The notes under the pieces are model-generated. The model was not told the DNA's origin. It ran no database searches and saw only the letters and a program-made list of their open reading frames with translations. A stretch of 35,073 nt of DNA. Source: an uncultured Verrucomicrobiota bacterium (GTDB taxonomy: Bacteria; Verrucomicrobiota; Verrucomicrobiia; Limisphaerales; UBA9464). A program made the position numbers and the translations under genes. Positions 27,678 to 35,073 of the stretch are shown one piece after another (the first letter of the stretch is position 1; the number at the start of each line of letters is the position of its first letter). The DNA lies in assembly GCA_903907925.1 (NCBI GenBank), contig CAIVQB010000140.1, positions 1 to 35,073 on the forward strand, read 5' to 3'.

Positions 27678-28594
27678 AGCTCGACCTCCACGGTTTCCGT
27701 CTTCAATTCGCTCGGACGCCGGGCGCGTCGGCCCGATCCGAAGAACCGTTGAGAATGGTGGGTGATGTCCTCGGGTTCGACATCGGGGAGCACCAGCGAG
27801 CGGGAGAGCGTGGTGCGGTGCCGCGACGTCGCCTTGAGCAGGTATCCGATGACTTCCTGGCGGATCTGCTTGAAATCGTAACTCTGATGCAGCGTCCGGC
27901 GGTCGCGGGGTTGGGGCAGGATCACGGGAATGCTGGGACCGAGCGTGGCGCGCGGTCCGGCGGTCAGCGGGATGACCCGGTCGGCGAGCAGGATGGCCTC
28001 GTCGGGATCATTGGTGATGAGCACCACCGTCTGCTTTTCGGCGAGGCGGATGCGGGATATCTCGTCCTGCAGCGTCGCCCGTGTGAGGGCATCCAGCGCG
28101 CCGAGCGGTTCGTCGAGCAGGAGCACCTTGGGCTGCATGGACAGGGTCCGGGCGACGCTCACCCGTTGGCGCATGCCGCCCGAAAGTTCGTGCGGTCGTT
28201 TGTCCCGCGCCGGGGTCAGATTCACCATGGCCACGAACCGGTCGGTGTGCTGGCGACGTTCGGCGTCGCTCAGTTTGGGAAACACCTGATCGACGGCGAG
28301 TGCGACATTTTCATACACCGTCAGCCACGGCAGCAGGCTGTAGTTTTGAAACACCAGTCCGCGATCGGGCCCGGGTCCGGGAGTGTCCTGTCCGTCGAAC
28401 AACACCTTCCCGGATTCCGGCCGGAGCAGTCCGGCGAGAATCGACATCAACGTCGTCTTGCCGGAACCCGAGTAGCCGACGATGGCGACGAACTCGCCCT
28501 CCTCGATCTCGAGATCGATATCGGCGAGCACCTCGGTGCGGCGGCTGGCCGGGCCGTATCCCATCGAAACGCCCTGGAGTTGGAGAAAAGCCAT
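27674..28594 (-). CDS. Nitrate-type ABC transporter ATP-binding protein (NrtC/NrtD-like)
   Basis: This 306-residue ABC ATPase has Walker [10 protein letters not shown] (40-48), signature [15 protein letters not shown], Walker [13 protein letters not shown], and [15 protein letters not shown], where Asn-Asp replaces the usual His of the switch region (H-loop). This degenerate switch residue suggests an asymmetric heterodimer in which the partner (26841-27677) completes one active site. In cyanobacteria NrtC carries an extra NrtA-like C-terminal domain; here only a ~40-residue tail ([18 protein letters not shown]) follows the ATPase. The gene lies 57 nt after the permease gene. Nitrate is assigned from operon context; bicarbonate or cyanate use cannot be excluded by sequence. 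Confidence 0.92.
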   Translation of the reverse strand: MAFLQLQGVSMGYGPASRRTEVLADIDLEIEEGEFVAIVGYSGSGKTTLMSILAGLLRPESGKVLFDGQDTPGPGPDRGLVFQNYSLLPWLTVYENVALAVDQVFPKLSDAERRQHTDRFVAMVNLTPARDKRPHELSGGMRQRVSVARTLSMQPKVLLLDEPLGALDALTRATLQDEISRIRLAEKQTVVLITNDPDEAILLADRVIPLTAGPRATLGPSIPVILPQPRDRRTLHQSYDFKQIRQEVIGYLLKATSRHRTTLSRSLVLPDVEPEDITHHSQRFFGSGRRARRPSELKTETVEVEL

Positions 28595-28651
28595 GCTGAG
28601 TTCAGGAACGAAGAGTCATCGAGTGGTGTGAACGTGGAAGAGTTCCAGGGT

Positions 28652-29446
28652 TCACGCGGTCTTGAACCGGCGTTCGATCACGCTCATCAGGCGGTCGAGG
28701 ATGAAGCCGGTGCCGCCGATGGTGAGGATGCAGAGGATGATCTGCTCGTAGACCAGCGCGTTGTATTGCTGCCACAGGAAGCCGCCGACACCGGGCCGGC
28801 CGGTCAACATTTCGGCGGCGACAATTACCAGCCAGGCGATGCCGAGGCTGAGACGGAATCCGGTGAACATGTAGGGCAGCGTCGCCGGAATCATCACCCG
28901 GGTGAGCGTCTTCCAACGGGACAACTTGAGAACGCGGGCGACGTTGAGGTAGTCGGTCGGAATGGCGCGGACGCCGACCGCTGTGTTGAGCACCGTGGGC
29001 CACATTGAACACAGCGCGATCGTGAACAGCGCGGCGATTTCGGTGATGTTGATGCCCTTGATCTTGGCGAACAGCACCATGCCGAGCGGCAGCCAGGCGA
29101 GGGGCGAAACGGGACGGAGGATCTGGATGATCGGATCGAAGATCTTGGTGAAGGTGGGCGAGAGGCCGAGACAGAATCCGATCGGCGTGCCGAGGATCAG
29201 GGCGATGGCGTAGCCCTTGGCGACGAGTCCGAGCGAGAGGAGCGTGAAGCGGAGAATGCCCTGGTCGAGTTCGCCGCGTTTGCCCCACGGATCGAGCACG
29301 TAAGGCTTCGACTCATGCCAGGTCTTGGCCGGATCCGGGAGGTCGCCCGACCACGTGTGGCTCGAAATGTGCCACAGCAGGAGAATGAAAATCCCGCCGA
29401 GCACCGGGAGAAGAATGAAATCAAAACGATGCCACTGGTTTTTCAT
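28652..29446 (-). CDS. nrtB: Nitrate ABC transporter permease NrtB-like
   Basis: This 264-residue inner-membrane permease has about six hydrophobic segments. Its BPD_transp_1 core contains the EAA-type loop AEMLTGRPGVGGFLWQQYN, which is very close to the NrtB/CmpB consensus, and LRPVSPLAWLPLGMVLFAKI in the central region. A long periplasmic stretch after TM1 (DLPDPAKTWHESKPYV) is typical of the NrtB subfamily. The ATG at 29446 is preceded by CTTCCCCACCC, with no Shine-Dalgarno motif. The 131 nt upstream gap (29447-29577), after the signal-less binding-protein gene, is the longest inside the operon and shows no obvious promoter or hairpin. Forms the channel for the two ATPases that follow. Confidence 0.92.
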   Translation of the reverse strand: MKNQWHRFDFILLPVLGGIFILLLWHISSHTWSGDLPDPAKTWHESKPYVLDPWGKRGELDQGILRFTLLSLGLVAKGYAIALILGTPIGFCLGLSPTFTKIFDPIIQILRPVSPLAWLPLGMVLFAKIKGINITEIAALFTIALCSMWPTVLNTAVGVRAIPTDYLNVARVLKLSRWKTLTRVMIPATLPYMFTGFRLSLGIAWLVIVAAEMLTGRPGVGGFLWQQYNALVYEQIILCILTIGGTGFILDRLMSVIERRFKTA

Positions 29447-29577
29447 GGGTGGGGAAGAGATTCAAAGGCCGGGCCCCGAGCCGACCGGAAGGGTGAAACT
29501 TCCACTGCGTCCGATCCATCGAAGCAGGGATCGCTCTGGCAGATGTCGGTCGAGACCGGAAAGCGGGGGTGCATGAG

Positions 29578-30843
29578 TCAATCGCGGGGTGATTTGATGG
29601 CGAATGATTGCGCGTAGGCCTCGGGTTGGGACGGATCGAATTCGGCTCCGCCCAGCAGTCGCACGACGGGTCGTGTCGACGGCAGGCTGAGCACCCCGGC
29701 CTCCGCCATCGCCTCATGATAGAGATCGGTTCGCAGGACTGAGGCGGTGATTCCGGCGTAGTTTGGGATCCCGCCGATGAATCCCCAGCGCCGGTACTGG
29801 CTGAGAAACCACAGGCACTCGACGGCATCGGGAAGATTGGTCAGGCCTGACGAGAAAACCGGCGCAGAACCGGGCCCGGAGCGTCGTCCGTCGCCGAATT
29901 CGAATCCGGGTTGAATCCGGGCGCGAACCGTTTCGGCCGGACAATCCAGATGTTCCGGACGCGCCAGCAGTGCCGCCAGTTCGGCGGCGTTGACCGGGTC
30001 GTCGCACCATTTTCCGGAGGCATGCAGGGCGCGGAGGACGGCCTTGACCGTCCGGGGATTCTGTTCGGCGAAGTCGGCCTGAAAGGCGCAGACCTTTTCC
30101 GGATGATTGGGCCAGAGTGCGTCGGAGGTGATGGCGGTGAATCCGGTGCTCTGGAGTTGGGCGATCGCGTTCCACGGTTCGCCGGCGCAAAAGCCATCGA
30201 GCCGTCCACCGGCCATGTTGCGAACCATCATCGGCGGCGGAATGGTGATCAACGCGACATCCCGGTCGGGATCGATCCCGCCCTCGGCGAGCCAGTATCG
30301 CAGCCACATCGAGTGGGTTCCCGGTGGAAGCGTCTGGGCGAAGACGAGCGGCCGGCCGGCATCGCGCCGGTCCATCGTCGTGCGGTATAGGGCCCGGGCC
30401 TCAGTGCCGACTTTTCCCGCGTGCGCGCGGGCCAGCGTGATGGCCTGTCCGTTGCGCGACAAAACCCAGGGAATGACGAGCGGCGTGCATTCAGGCCCGA
30501 GAATGCCGAGTCGCGAGGCGAGCGGCATGCTGTAGAGCATGTGGGAGGCGTGGACGGATCCGTTGGCCAGCGCATCCCGCGAAGCCGTCCAGCTCGAGAC
30601 CTTCGCCGCCTGCGCGTTCAACCCTTCGGCGGCAAAGAATCCCTTCTCGACCGCCACCAGCAACGGTGCCGCGTCGGTCAGCGGCAGGAACCCGAGCCGC
30701 AGGTCCTTCACCTCGGGATCCCCGATCACCGGCGAAGCCGCCCCACTGCCCTGCAGGGCACGTTCCGCCGGAACGGACGCTCCGGAAGGGCTGTCGGTAT
30801 GGGCCATGCGATGATGGAGGGGATGGGGTGCGGGCAGGGTCAT
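29578..30843 (-). CDS. NrtA-like binding protein without signal peptide
   Basis: This 421-residue protein (ATG 30843; ATG 30807 also possible) is closely similar along its length to the Tat-exported NrtA-type protein encoded just before it: GFLPLTDAAPLLVAVEKGFF, ITIPPPMMVRNMAGG, LDGFCAGEPWNAIA and NHPEKVCAFQADF all have counterparts there. It starts with a polar, proline-rich stretch and shows no Sec, lipoprotein or Tat signal, so it should remain in the cytoplasm. Possible roles are a nitrate-sensing regulatory subunit equivalent to the C-terminal NrtA-like domain of cyanobacterial NrtC, or a NasS-like sensor. The gene begins 20 nt after the nrtA stop, consistent with tandem duplication within the operon. 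Function is inferred. Confidence 0.85.
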   Translation of the reverse strand: MTLPAPHPLHHRMAHTDSPSGASVPAERALQGSGAASPVIGDPEVKDLRLGFLPLTDAAPLLVAVEKGFFAAEGLNAQAAKVSSWTASRDALANGSVHASHMLYSMPLASRLGILGPECTPLVIPWVLSRNGQAITLARAHAGKVGTEARALYRTTMDRRDAGRPLVFAQTLPPGTHSMWLRYWLAEGGIDPDRDVALITIPPPMMVRNMAGGRLDGFCAGEPWNAIAQLQSTGFTAITSDALWPNHPEKVCAFQADFAEQNPRTVKAVLRALHASGKWCDDPVNAAELAALLARPEHLDCPAETVRARIQPGFEFGDGRRSGPGSAPVFSSGLTNLPDAVECLWFLSQYRRWGFIGGIPNYAGITASVLRTDLYHEAMAEAGVLSLPSTRPVVRLLGGAEFDPSQPEAYAQSFAIKSPRD

Positions 30844-30863
30844 GTCGGGAGTCCGGAGAAGGA

Positions 30864-32150
30864 TCAGCCCTTCAGCGAATTCACCGGGAACGCCTTGGCA
30901 TAGGCCTCGGGCTGCGCGGGATCGAACACGCCATCGAAAAGTGTTTCCGGTTTGGAATCCGCCCCGCCGTGGGCGTAGCCGAGTTCTTTCATCGCCTCCT
31001 CGTAGAGATCGGTACGCAGCACCTGCGCGGCGACGCCCTGATAATCGGGTGCGCCGGTGACCATGCCCCAGCGCCGGAATTGCGTGAGCCACCAGACGCC
31101 GAATTTTAGTTGGGGATAGTTACAGTTCCGGATACTGAAGATCATCGGGTTCGGATCCTTGTAGGTGCGTCCGTCGCCGAGGTTGTAGTCGCCCAGCAGC
31201 CGCCCGAGGATGATCTCCTTCTGGCAGTTGATATAGTTCGGCTTGCTGACGATCTCGCACTGCTCCGGCCGGTTCTCCATTTTGTCGAGCCACACGCTGG
31301 CCTCGTTCAGACCCTTGAGCACGGCCTTCACGGTCTTTGGATTCTTCTCGGCGAATTCCTTGGTGAAGGCGCAGACCTTTTCCGGGTGATCCTTCCACAT
31401 CGCCTGAGTGGTGATGGCGGTGTAGCCGATGTTGTCGGCGACCGCGCGGGCGTTCCACGGTTCACCGACGCAGAAGCCATCCATCTTCCCGACCTTCATG
31501 TTGGAGATCATCTGGGGCGGCGGGATGGTGATGAGGGAGATGTCGCGATCGGGATGAACGCCGCCGGCGGCCAGCCAGTAGCGGAGCCACATGGCGTGGG
31601 TGCCGGGCGGGAAGGTCATCGCGAAGGAGAGCGGTTCACCGAGTCCCTTGGCCTTCTTCACCATCGGCAACAGCGCCTTGGCGTCCTCCTTGACCAGTCC
31701 TTTGAACTCGGTCTTGAGGGTGATGGCCTGGCCGTTGCGATTGGCGATCCAGGGAATGACCATCGGCTTTTTCGGCGAGCCGAGCAGTCCCATGCTGGAG
31801 GCGAAGGGCATGCCCAGCAGCATGTGGGTGAATTGATTGTCGCCGTTGGAGAGCGAATCGCGGATGGCGGCCCAGTTGGCGCCCTTCGCGACAGTCACGT
31901 TCAGGCCGTGGTTCTTGAAGAATCCCTTTTCGGCGGCGATCACGAAGGGCGAGCAGTCGGTCAGCGCGATGATGCCGCAACGGCAGGCCGGTGTTTCCGG
32001 GGAATCATCGGCGAAGAGACTTCCGGACCAGCCGGTGGGAAGGCTGGCCAGCAGGGTGGCAGCGGCGGAACGCTTGAGGAAGCGTCGACGACTGGCGTCA
32101 GGCAGGGAGAGAACAGGTTTCACGTTCAATGGCAGGATGGGGTTGGGCAC
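30864..32150 (-). CDS. nrtA: Tat-exported nitrate-binding protein NrtA-like
   Basis: This ~428-residue CmpA/NrtA-family solute-binding protein has a twin-arginine signal, SRRRFLKRSAAATLLASLPTG, an exact S-R-R-x-F-L-K motif, so it is exported folded to the periplasm. The mature part has CGIIALTDCSPFVIAAEKGFF at its head (read in two parts), ITIPPPQMISNMKVGKMDGF, CVGEPWNARA and DHPEKVCAFTKEFAEKNPKT, all typical of the nitrate/bicarbonate-binding family. The start is uncertain: GTG 32150, GTG 32123 and TTG 32159 are all in frame and no ATG precedes the Tat motif. With any of them the gene overlaps the end of the NasS-like gene. It should deliver nitrate to NrtB. Bicarbonate (CmpA) is excluded only by context. 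Confidence 0.92.
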   Translation of the reverse strand: MPNPILPLNVKPVLSLPDASRRRFLKRSAAATLLASLPTGWSGSLFADDSPETPACRCGIIALTDCSPFVIAAEKGFFKNHGLNVTVAKGANWAAIRDSLSNGDNQFTHMLLGMPFASSMGLLGSPKKPMVIPWIANRNGQAITLKTEFKGLVKEDAKALLPMVKKAKGLGEPLSFAMTFPPGTHAMWLRYWLAAGGVHPDRDISLITIPPPQMISNMKVGKMDGFCVGEPWNARAVADNIGYTAITTQAMWKDHPEKVCAFTKEFAEKNPKTVKAVLKGLNEASVWLDKMENRPEQCEIVSKPNYINCQKEIILGRLLGDYNLGDGRTYKDPNPMIFSIRNCNYPQLKFGVWWLTQFRRWGMVTGAPDYQGVAAQVLRTDLYEEAMKELGYAHGGADSKPETLFDGVFDPAQPEAYAKAFPVNSLKG

Positions 32151-33195
32151 TGAGGGCAAGCGCCTGCCGGTGGCAGTCGCTGCGAAAAATCTGGGCCAGT
32201 CGGACTGGCGAAAACCGGCTGCGAATGTCGGCGTCCACCAGGTGTCCGGCGATCCACGCCGCAGTGTCCGCGCTGGGCTCGTTCACGCCGGGTCCGGAGA
32301 AAAGACTCAGGCCACCCGGCAGCGCGGGGAACCCGAGCCCGCGTTCCACCGGTCCGGACAGGCCCCGCCGGATGATCTCCGGCGTTAGGCCGACGTGACG
32401 GCGCTCTGCCAGCAGCAGCGCGAGCTCGCTGTGATTTGACACCTTGGAACACCAGGCACCGGCATCGAGAAGCGCGGCCAGCAGGGCGATGTGTTCCTGT
32501 GGACGACGGGCCGCAAAATCCGCCCGGGCCACCAGAACCTTCTCCGGATGCCGCGGAGCGATGGAACCGCTCGTTGCGGCGATCCAACCCTGGCCGTCGG
32601 CAACCGCCAGACTGTTCCAAGGTTCGCCGGAACAAAAACCGTCGAGATGACCCGCCGCCAGATTCGCGAGCATCTGCGGGGGCGGCACCACCACGATGCG
32701 CACCTCCTGATCGACGCCCGGTCCGGCCGAGTTGAGCCAAGTCCGCAACAGATAGGAGTGCGAGGAATGCGCGGACACCGTGCCGAAGGTCAGCACCTTG
32801 CGATTCCGCACCGCATGAATATGGCTGCGCAGCGTGGCGGCGTCGCGCACTCCGGCGTCCGCCAATCCCTTGCTGAGAGTAATGGCGTTGCCCTCTAGAT
32901 TCAGGACGAGACCAGTGATCGTTTCGGTCGGGACACAATTGTGGCCCGCCGCAAGGACCAGCGGAAAGGCGCAGGGCGCGTGCGCGGCGTCGAGTTCGCC
33001 CTGGGCTAGTTTGTCACGGACGGTGGCCCAGCCGAGTTCACGACTCAGCCGCACGTGGACCCCGTATCGTTCGAAGTCGCCATGCGCCTGTGCCGCCACC
33101 AACGGGGCGCAGTCGTTCAACGGCACAAACCCCAGCCGAATCGGTCCGCCCGTGGTGCGGGCAATCGTCGGAAGAGTGGGTGCGGTCGTCGTCAA
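32098..33195 (-). CDS. NasS-like cytoplasmic nitrate/nitrite sensor
   Basis: This 365-residue NrtA/CmpA-family protein has no signal peptide. The phrases LGFVPLNDCAPLVAAQ, LSRELGWATVRDKLAQGELDAAHAPC (in two parts), VLNLEGNAITLS, VVVPPPQMLANLAAGHLDGF and HPEKVLVARADFA match the NasS branch rather than periplasmic NrtA. In Paracoccus and Azotobacter NasS holds the ANTAR-type antiterminator NasT inactive until nitrate or nitrite binds. No nasT is seen here. It is the first gene of the 11-gene nitrate operon, divergent from a LysR gene. The start is TTG at 33195, the only NTG codon between an upstream in-frame TAG and the conserved domain. A weak start would keep sensor levels low; that is inference. 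Confidence 0.85.
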   Translation of the reverse strand: MTTTAPTLPTIARTTGGPIRLGFVPLNDCAPLVAAQAHGDFERYGVHVRLSRELGWATVRDKLAQGELDAAHAPCAFPLVLAAGHNCVPTETITGLVLNLEGNAITLSKGLADAGVRDAATLRSHIHAVRNRKVLTFGTVSAHSSHSYLLRTWLNSAGPGVDQEVRIVVVPPPQMLANLAAGHLDGFCSGEPWNSLAVADGQGWIAATSGSIAPRHPEKVLVARADFAARRPQEHIALLAALLDAGAWCSKVSNHSELALLLAERRHVGLTPEIIRRGLSGPVERGLGFPALPGGLSLFSGPGVNEPSADTAAWIAGHLVDADIRSRFSPVRLAQIFRSDCHRQALALSAQPHPAIERETCSLPA

Positions 33196-33269
33196 CGAAA
33201 CGCCAGTAAGCCGCCCGGATGCCGAATTCCCAAAGTTGGCCGAATGAGTGCTCTTCTAAATCCAACTGA

Positions 33270-33296
33270 TTTCAATGAAACAGCCTCATTCATGAA
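33270..33296. promoter_or_regulatory. Candidate LysR binding site in divergent nitrate promoter
   Basis: TTTCAATGAAA (33270-33280) is a perfect inverted repeat with one central base, and TTCATGAA (33289-33296) is a second palindrome with related half-sites that overlaps the LysR start codon. They lie in or at the edge of the 96 nt between the LysR ATG (33292) and the nitrate operon's TTG start (33195), where LysR proteins usually bind to control both directions. Assignment is by position and symmetry only. Confidence 0.4.
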
Positions 33297-34218
33297 AGGT
33301 CCGCTCGACAGCCGGCAGTTGCAGGCCTTCGTCATCCTTGCCCGGACGGGCAGTTTCACGCACACCGCGCGCGAACTCTTCCTCACCCAAAGCGCGGTCA
33401 GTCACTCGATGAAGGCGTTGGAAAGCGACATTGGTTGTCGTCTTTTGGACAGGGTGGGCAAGAAGGTGATGCTGACCCAGGCGGGTGAACATCTCCTGAA
33501 ACACGCGCAGGTGGTGTTGCGCGAAATGCTTGCGGCGCGCGATGGAATCGAGCATTTGGGCAAGTGGGGACGCGGGCGATTGAGGATCGGCACTACCGCG
33601 TCGATTTGCCAGGTGCTGCTGCCGCCGGTGTTGCGGGAGTTCAAGGAGAGTTTCCCTCAGAGCATGATCCAGGTGGAGCCGGGTGATACCGGCGAACTTG
33701 TTGTGGGACTCGAACGGCAGCGGATGGACCTCGCTGTCGCGCTGCAGTTGACCGCGGACGAGCGGTTCGAGTTTCTGCCGTTGTTCACCGATCAACTCGT
33801 GTTCCTCACTTCACCGCTTCACGGCTGGGCGCGCGCCGGGACGGTACCGCGCGCGGAAATCGCCAAGCAGAATCTCATCATCTATCGGAAGTCGTCCCAC
33901 ACCTTCCGGTTGGTGGACGAGTATTTCCGGAAGGAAGACATCGTGCTCAACACGGTCATCGAACTGGGCAGCATGGAGGCGATCAAGGAAATGGTGAAGC
34001 TGGGGCTGGGCGTCAGCATCATGGCCCCGTGGATCGCCCAGCAGGAGATCCGCGATGGATCGCTGGTGGCGCTGCCGCTCGGCCGCCGCCAGTTGAAACG
34101 CGACTGGGGTGTCCTGCACTGGCGCGGCCGCCGCATGACCCTCGCCGAGGAGACCTTCGTCGGTCTCTGCCGCTCCGCCTCCGAAAACCTCATGCGCACC
34201 CTCGACGGCACGGAGTAG
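33292..34218 (+). CDS. LysR family transcriptional regulator
   Basis: This 308-residue LysR-type regulator has an N-terminal winged helix-turn-helix in the first ~60 residues (LQAFVILARTGSFTHTAREL, then LTQSAVSHSMKALE) and a linker helix. The LysR effector domain follows (RGRLRIGTTASICQVLLPPV, DLAVAL, GLGVSIMAPWIA). The ATG at 33292 is preferred. It gives the usual 5-8 residues before the first helix and leaves 96 nt for a divergent promoter, while the in-frame ATG at 33244 would leave only 48 nt. Divergence from the nitrate operon makes it the likely activator of that operon, comparable in role to cyanobacterial NtcB; the inducer, perhaps nitrite or a nitrogen signal, is not known. Confidence 0.92.
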   Translation: MKGPLDSRQLQAFVILARTGSFTHTARELFLTQSAVSHSMKALESDIGCRLLDRVGKKVMLTQAGEHLLKHAQVVLREMLAARDGIEHLGKWGRGRLRIGTTASICQVLLPPVLREFKESFPQSMIQVEPGDTGELVVGLERQRMDLAVALQLTADERFEFLPLFTDQLVFLTSPLHGWARAGTVPRAEIAKQNLIIYRKSSHTFRLVDEYFRKEDIVLNTVIELGSMEAIKEMVKLGLGVSIMAPWIAQQEIRDGSLVALPLGRRQLKRDWGVLHWRGRRMTLAEETFVGLCRSASENLMRTLDGTE

Positions 34219-34277
34219 AGTTTCAGGGCCGGCGCCGTGTACTCCGGCCGGCTCCGGGTGTCTTGCGAGGAAGTTGG

Positions 34278-35073
34278 CTATCCCGCCCATCTGAAGTTCA
34301 CGCAACGCCAGGCGAGCAGCAGATGCAGGACACTGAAGACCCCGAAGACAACCCACCTCCACCTCCCACCGTTCGGAGTCGACATCCAGATCGCCATCCC
34401 GATGAAAAGCGGAAAGCAACAGGAAGCGAACCGGGAGTAGCTTGTGAAGACTCCGCTCATTGCTGGAAGGATCCCCAGGACATAGTCCCAGACCCAAAGT
34501 CCGCGGCTGGCTCGCCACACCACCGGGATGAAGAAGACATGAAGCAAGAAAACGAGGCGATCCAGGAGTGACCCGTTGAACTCATGCCACGAGGTCACCC
34601 GGAAGAACCCCGTCACAAAATGGGGCAGGTCCACGAGGTTCAGGATCGAATGCTTTCCCCAATGCCGTTGTGCGTCGAACCCTTCAACTGCGTTCCCGGT
34701 CCAGCTGTGCATGAGAAAGAGATAGGACCCAAAACCGAGAATCGGTGCACAAGACAGGAGCAGGAGAACTCCCACGTCCGAGTTTTTCCGTCGCTCGATA
34801 CTGGAGGGATCGCCGTCCGTAGACGCGGAGTCGCACTCCGTTCCACCGAACCGGCCAGCGATTCGAGGCCACAGGAGTGCGTGGGCGATTGGGATGCACG
34901 CAAACACGCCAATGGCGCGGGTCAACGGCAACAGGAACGCGCCGCACCACACCGCGAAATAACTTCGGGTTTCCACGCCAAGCCAGATCATCATCGTCAG
35001 CATGAAGAACAAAGACTCGCTGTAAACGAGCGAGAAAAAGATCGATCCCGGAAACAACGTCAAACTGGCCAGA
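34278..35073 (-). CDS. Multi-pass membrane protein, possible PIG-V-like mannosyltransferase (5' end beyond window)
   Basis: The frame is open to the window edge, so the N-terminus is missing; at least 264 residues are visible. About five to six hydrophobic segments are present. The phrase LFPGSIFFSLVYSESLFFML, followed by PLTRAIGVFACIP, resembles the lumenal-loop/helix region of PIG-V and related bacterial mannosyltransferases (GT-C fold), which use lipid-linked mannose. The conserved catalytic acidic loop that would confirm this lies upstream, outside the window. The C-terminus has SYSRFASCCFPLFIGMAIWM, like the PIG-V 'RY/F...P' region. The gene converges with the LysR gene, 59 nt apart. Fewer constraints are visible than for its neighbours, so treat the family as tentative. 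Confidence 0.6.
   Translation of the reverse strand, partial: LASLTLFPGSIFFSLVYSESLFFMLTMMIWLGVETRSYFAVWCGAFLLPLTRAIGVFACIPIAHALLWPRIAGRFGGTECDSASTDGDPSSIERRKNSDVGVLLLLSCAPILGFGSYLFLMHSWTGNAVEGFDAQRHWGKHSILNLVDLPHFVTGFFRVTSWHEFNGSLLDRLVFLLHVFFIPVVWRASRGLWVWDYVLGILPAMSGVFTSYSRFASCCFPLFIGMAIWMSTPNGGRWRWVVFGVFSVLHLLLAWRCVNFRWAG

Noticed and set aside
27749-29008. 419-codon plus-strand open frame
   Set aside because: Antisense to the ABC ATPase and permease genes; its sequence resembles the reverse-strand shadow of ABC motifs.
33196-33291. ANTAR-type two-hairpin leader for NasT control
   Set aside because: No pair of stems with six-base loops could be found by eye; a structure search would be needed to settle it.

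Overview
This GC-rich window reads as chromosomal DNA from a Verrucomicrobiota bacterium, probably of the Pedosphaera/Limisphaera type. That assignment is inferred from several features together: a prepilin-like protein with an [17 protein letters not shown] leader, a DUF3568 lipoprotein, an alginate-export-type porin, a long SecA with FCB/PVC-style insertions ending in a SEC-C zinc motif, and an intergenic repeat whose frame reads MDCGGKRSATPLW, which I recall from that phylum. No phage, transposase, CRISPR, rRNA or tRNA gene was found.

Layout. (1) 90-962, minus strand: a DUF3568 lipoprotein followed by a small SET-domain protein. (2) 1112-4137, plus strand: mnmA (tRNA 2-thiouridylase), a Gfo/Idh/MocA oxidoreductase and a TauE/SafE-type permease, closely spaced. 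(3) 4138-4712: a non-coding convergent gap holding two tandem copies of a ~246 bp repeat. (4) dnaG (minus), divergent from a metallo-beta-lactamase-fold exonuclease-like protein (plus). (5) 7786-14380: a fructan-use locus. An AraR-like regulator (GntR DNA-binding head, LacI-type sensor) is divergent from a secreted GH32 fructan hydrolase, a pseudopilin-like protein, a sugar-porter MFS transporter and a PfkB fructokinase. The divergent promoter region contains three regularly phased ACAGGT half-sites. (6) secA (minus). (7) 33195 down to 17593, minus strand: an 11-gene nitrate assimilation operon. In transcription order it encodes a NasS-like sensor, a Tat-exported NrtA-type binding protein, a second NrtA-type protein without a signal, the NrtB-type permease, two ATPases, an outer-membrane porin, a CysJ-like NADPH flavoprotein reductase, NirA, a DmsB-DmsC-type iron-sulfur/membrane-anchor fusion, and a cytoplasmic molybdopterin nitrate reductase. 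A LysR regulator is divergent from its head. (8) 34278-window end: a truncated multi-pass membrane protein, possibly a PIG-V-like mannosyltransferase.

How the genes work together. In the fructan locus, extracellular fructan or sucrose would be cut to fructose, imported by the MFS carrier and phosphorylated by the kinase, under control of the AraR-like regulator. In the nitrate locus, nitrate would cross the outer membrane through the porin, be captured by the Tat-exported binding protein and imported by the ABC transporter. It would then be reduced to nitrite by NasA, probably with electrons from the quinol pool through the Dms-type fusion, and on to ammonium by NirA fed from NADPH through the CysJ-like protein. 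The most unusual points are the quinol-type partner of an assimilatory reductase, three NrtA-family proteins with different targeting and no NasT nearby, the phased operator array, and start codons that lack Shine-Dalgarno motifs but nearly always have C at position -1.
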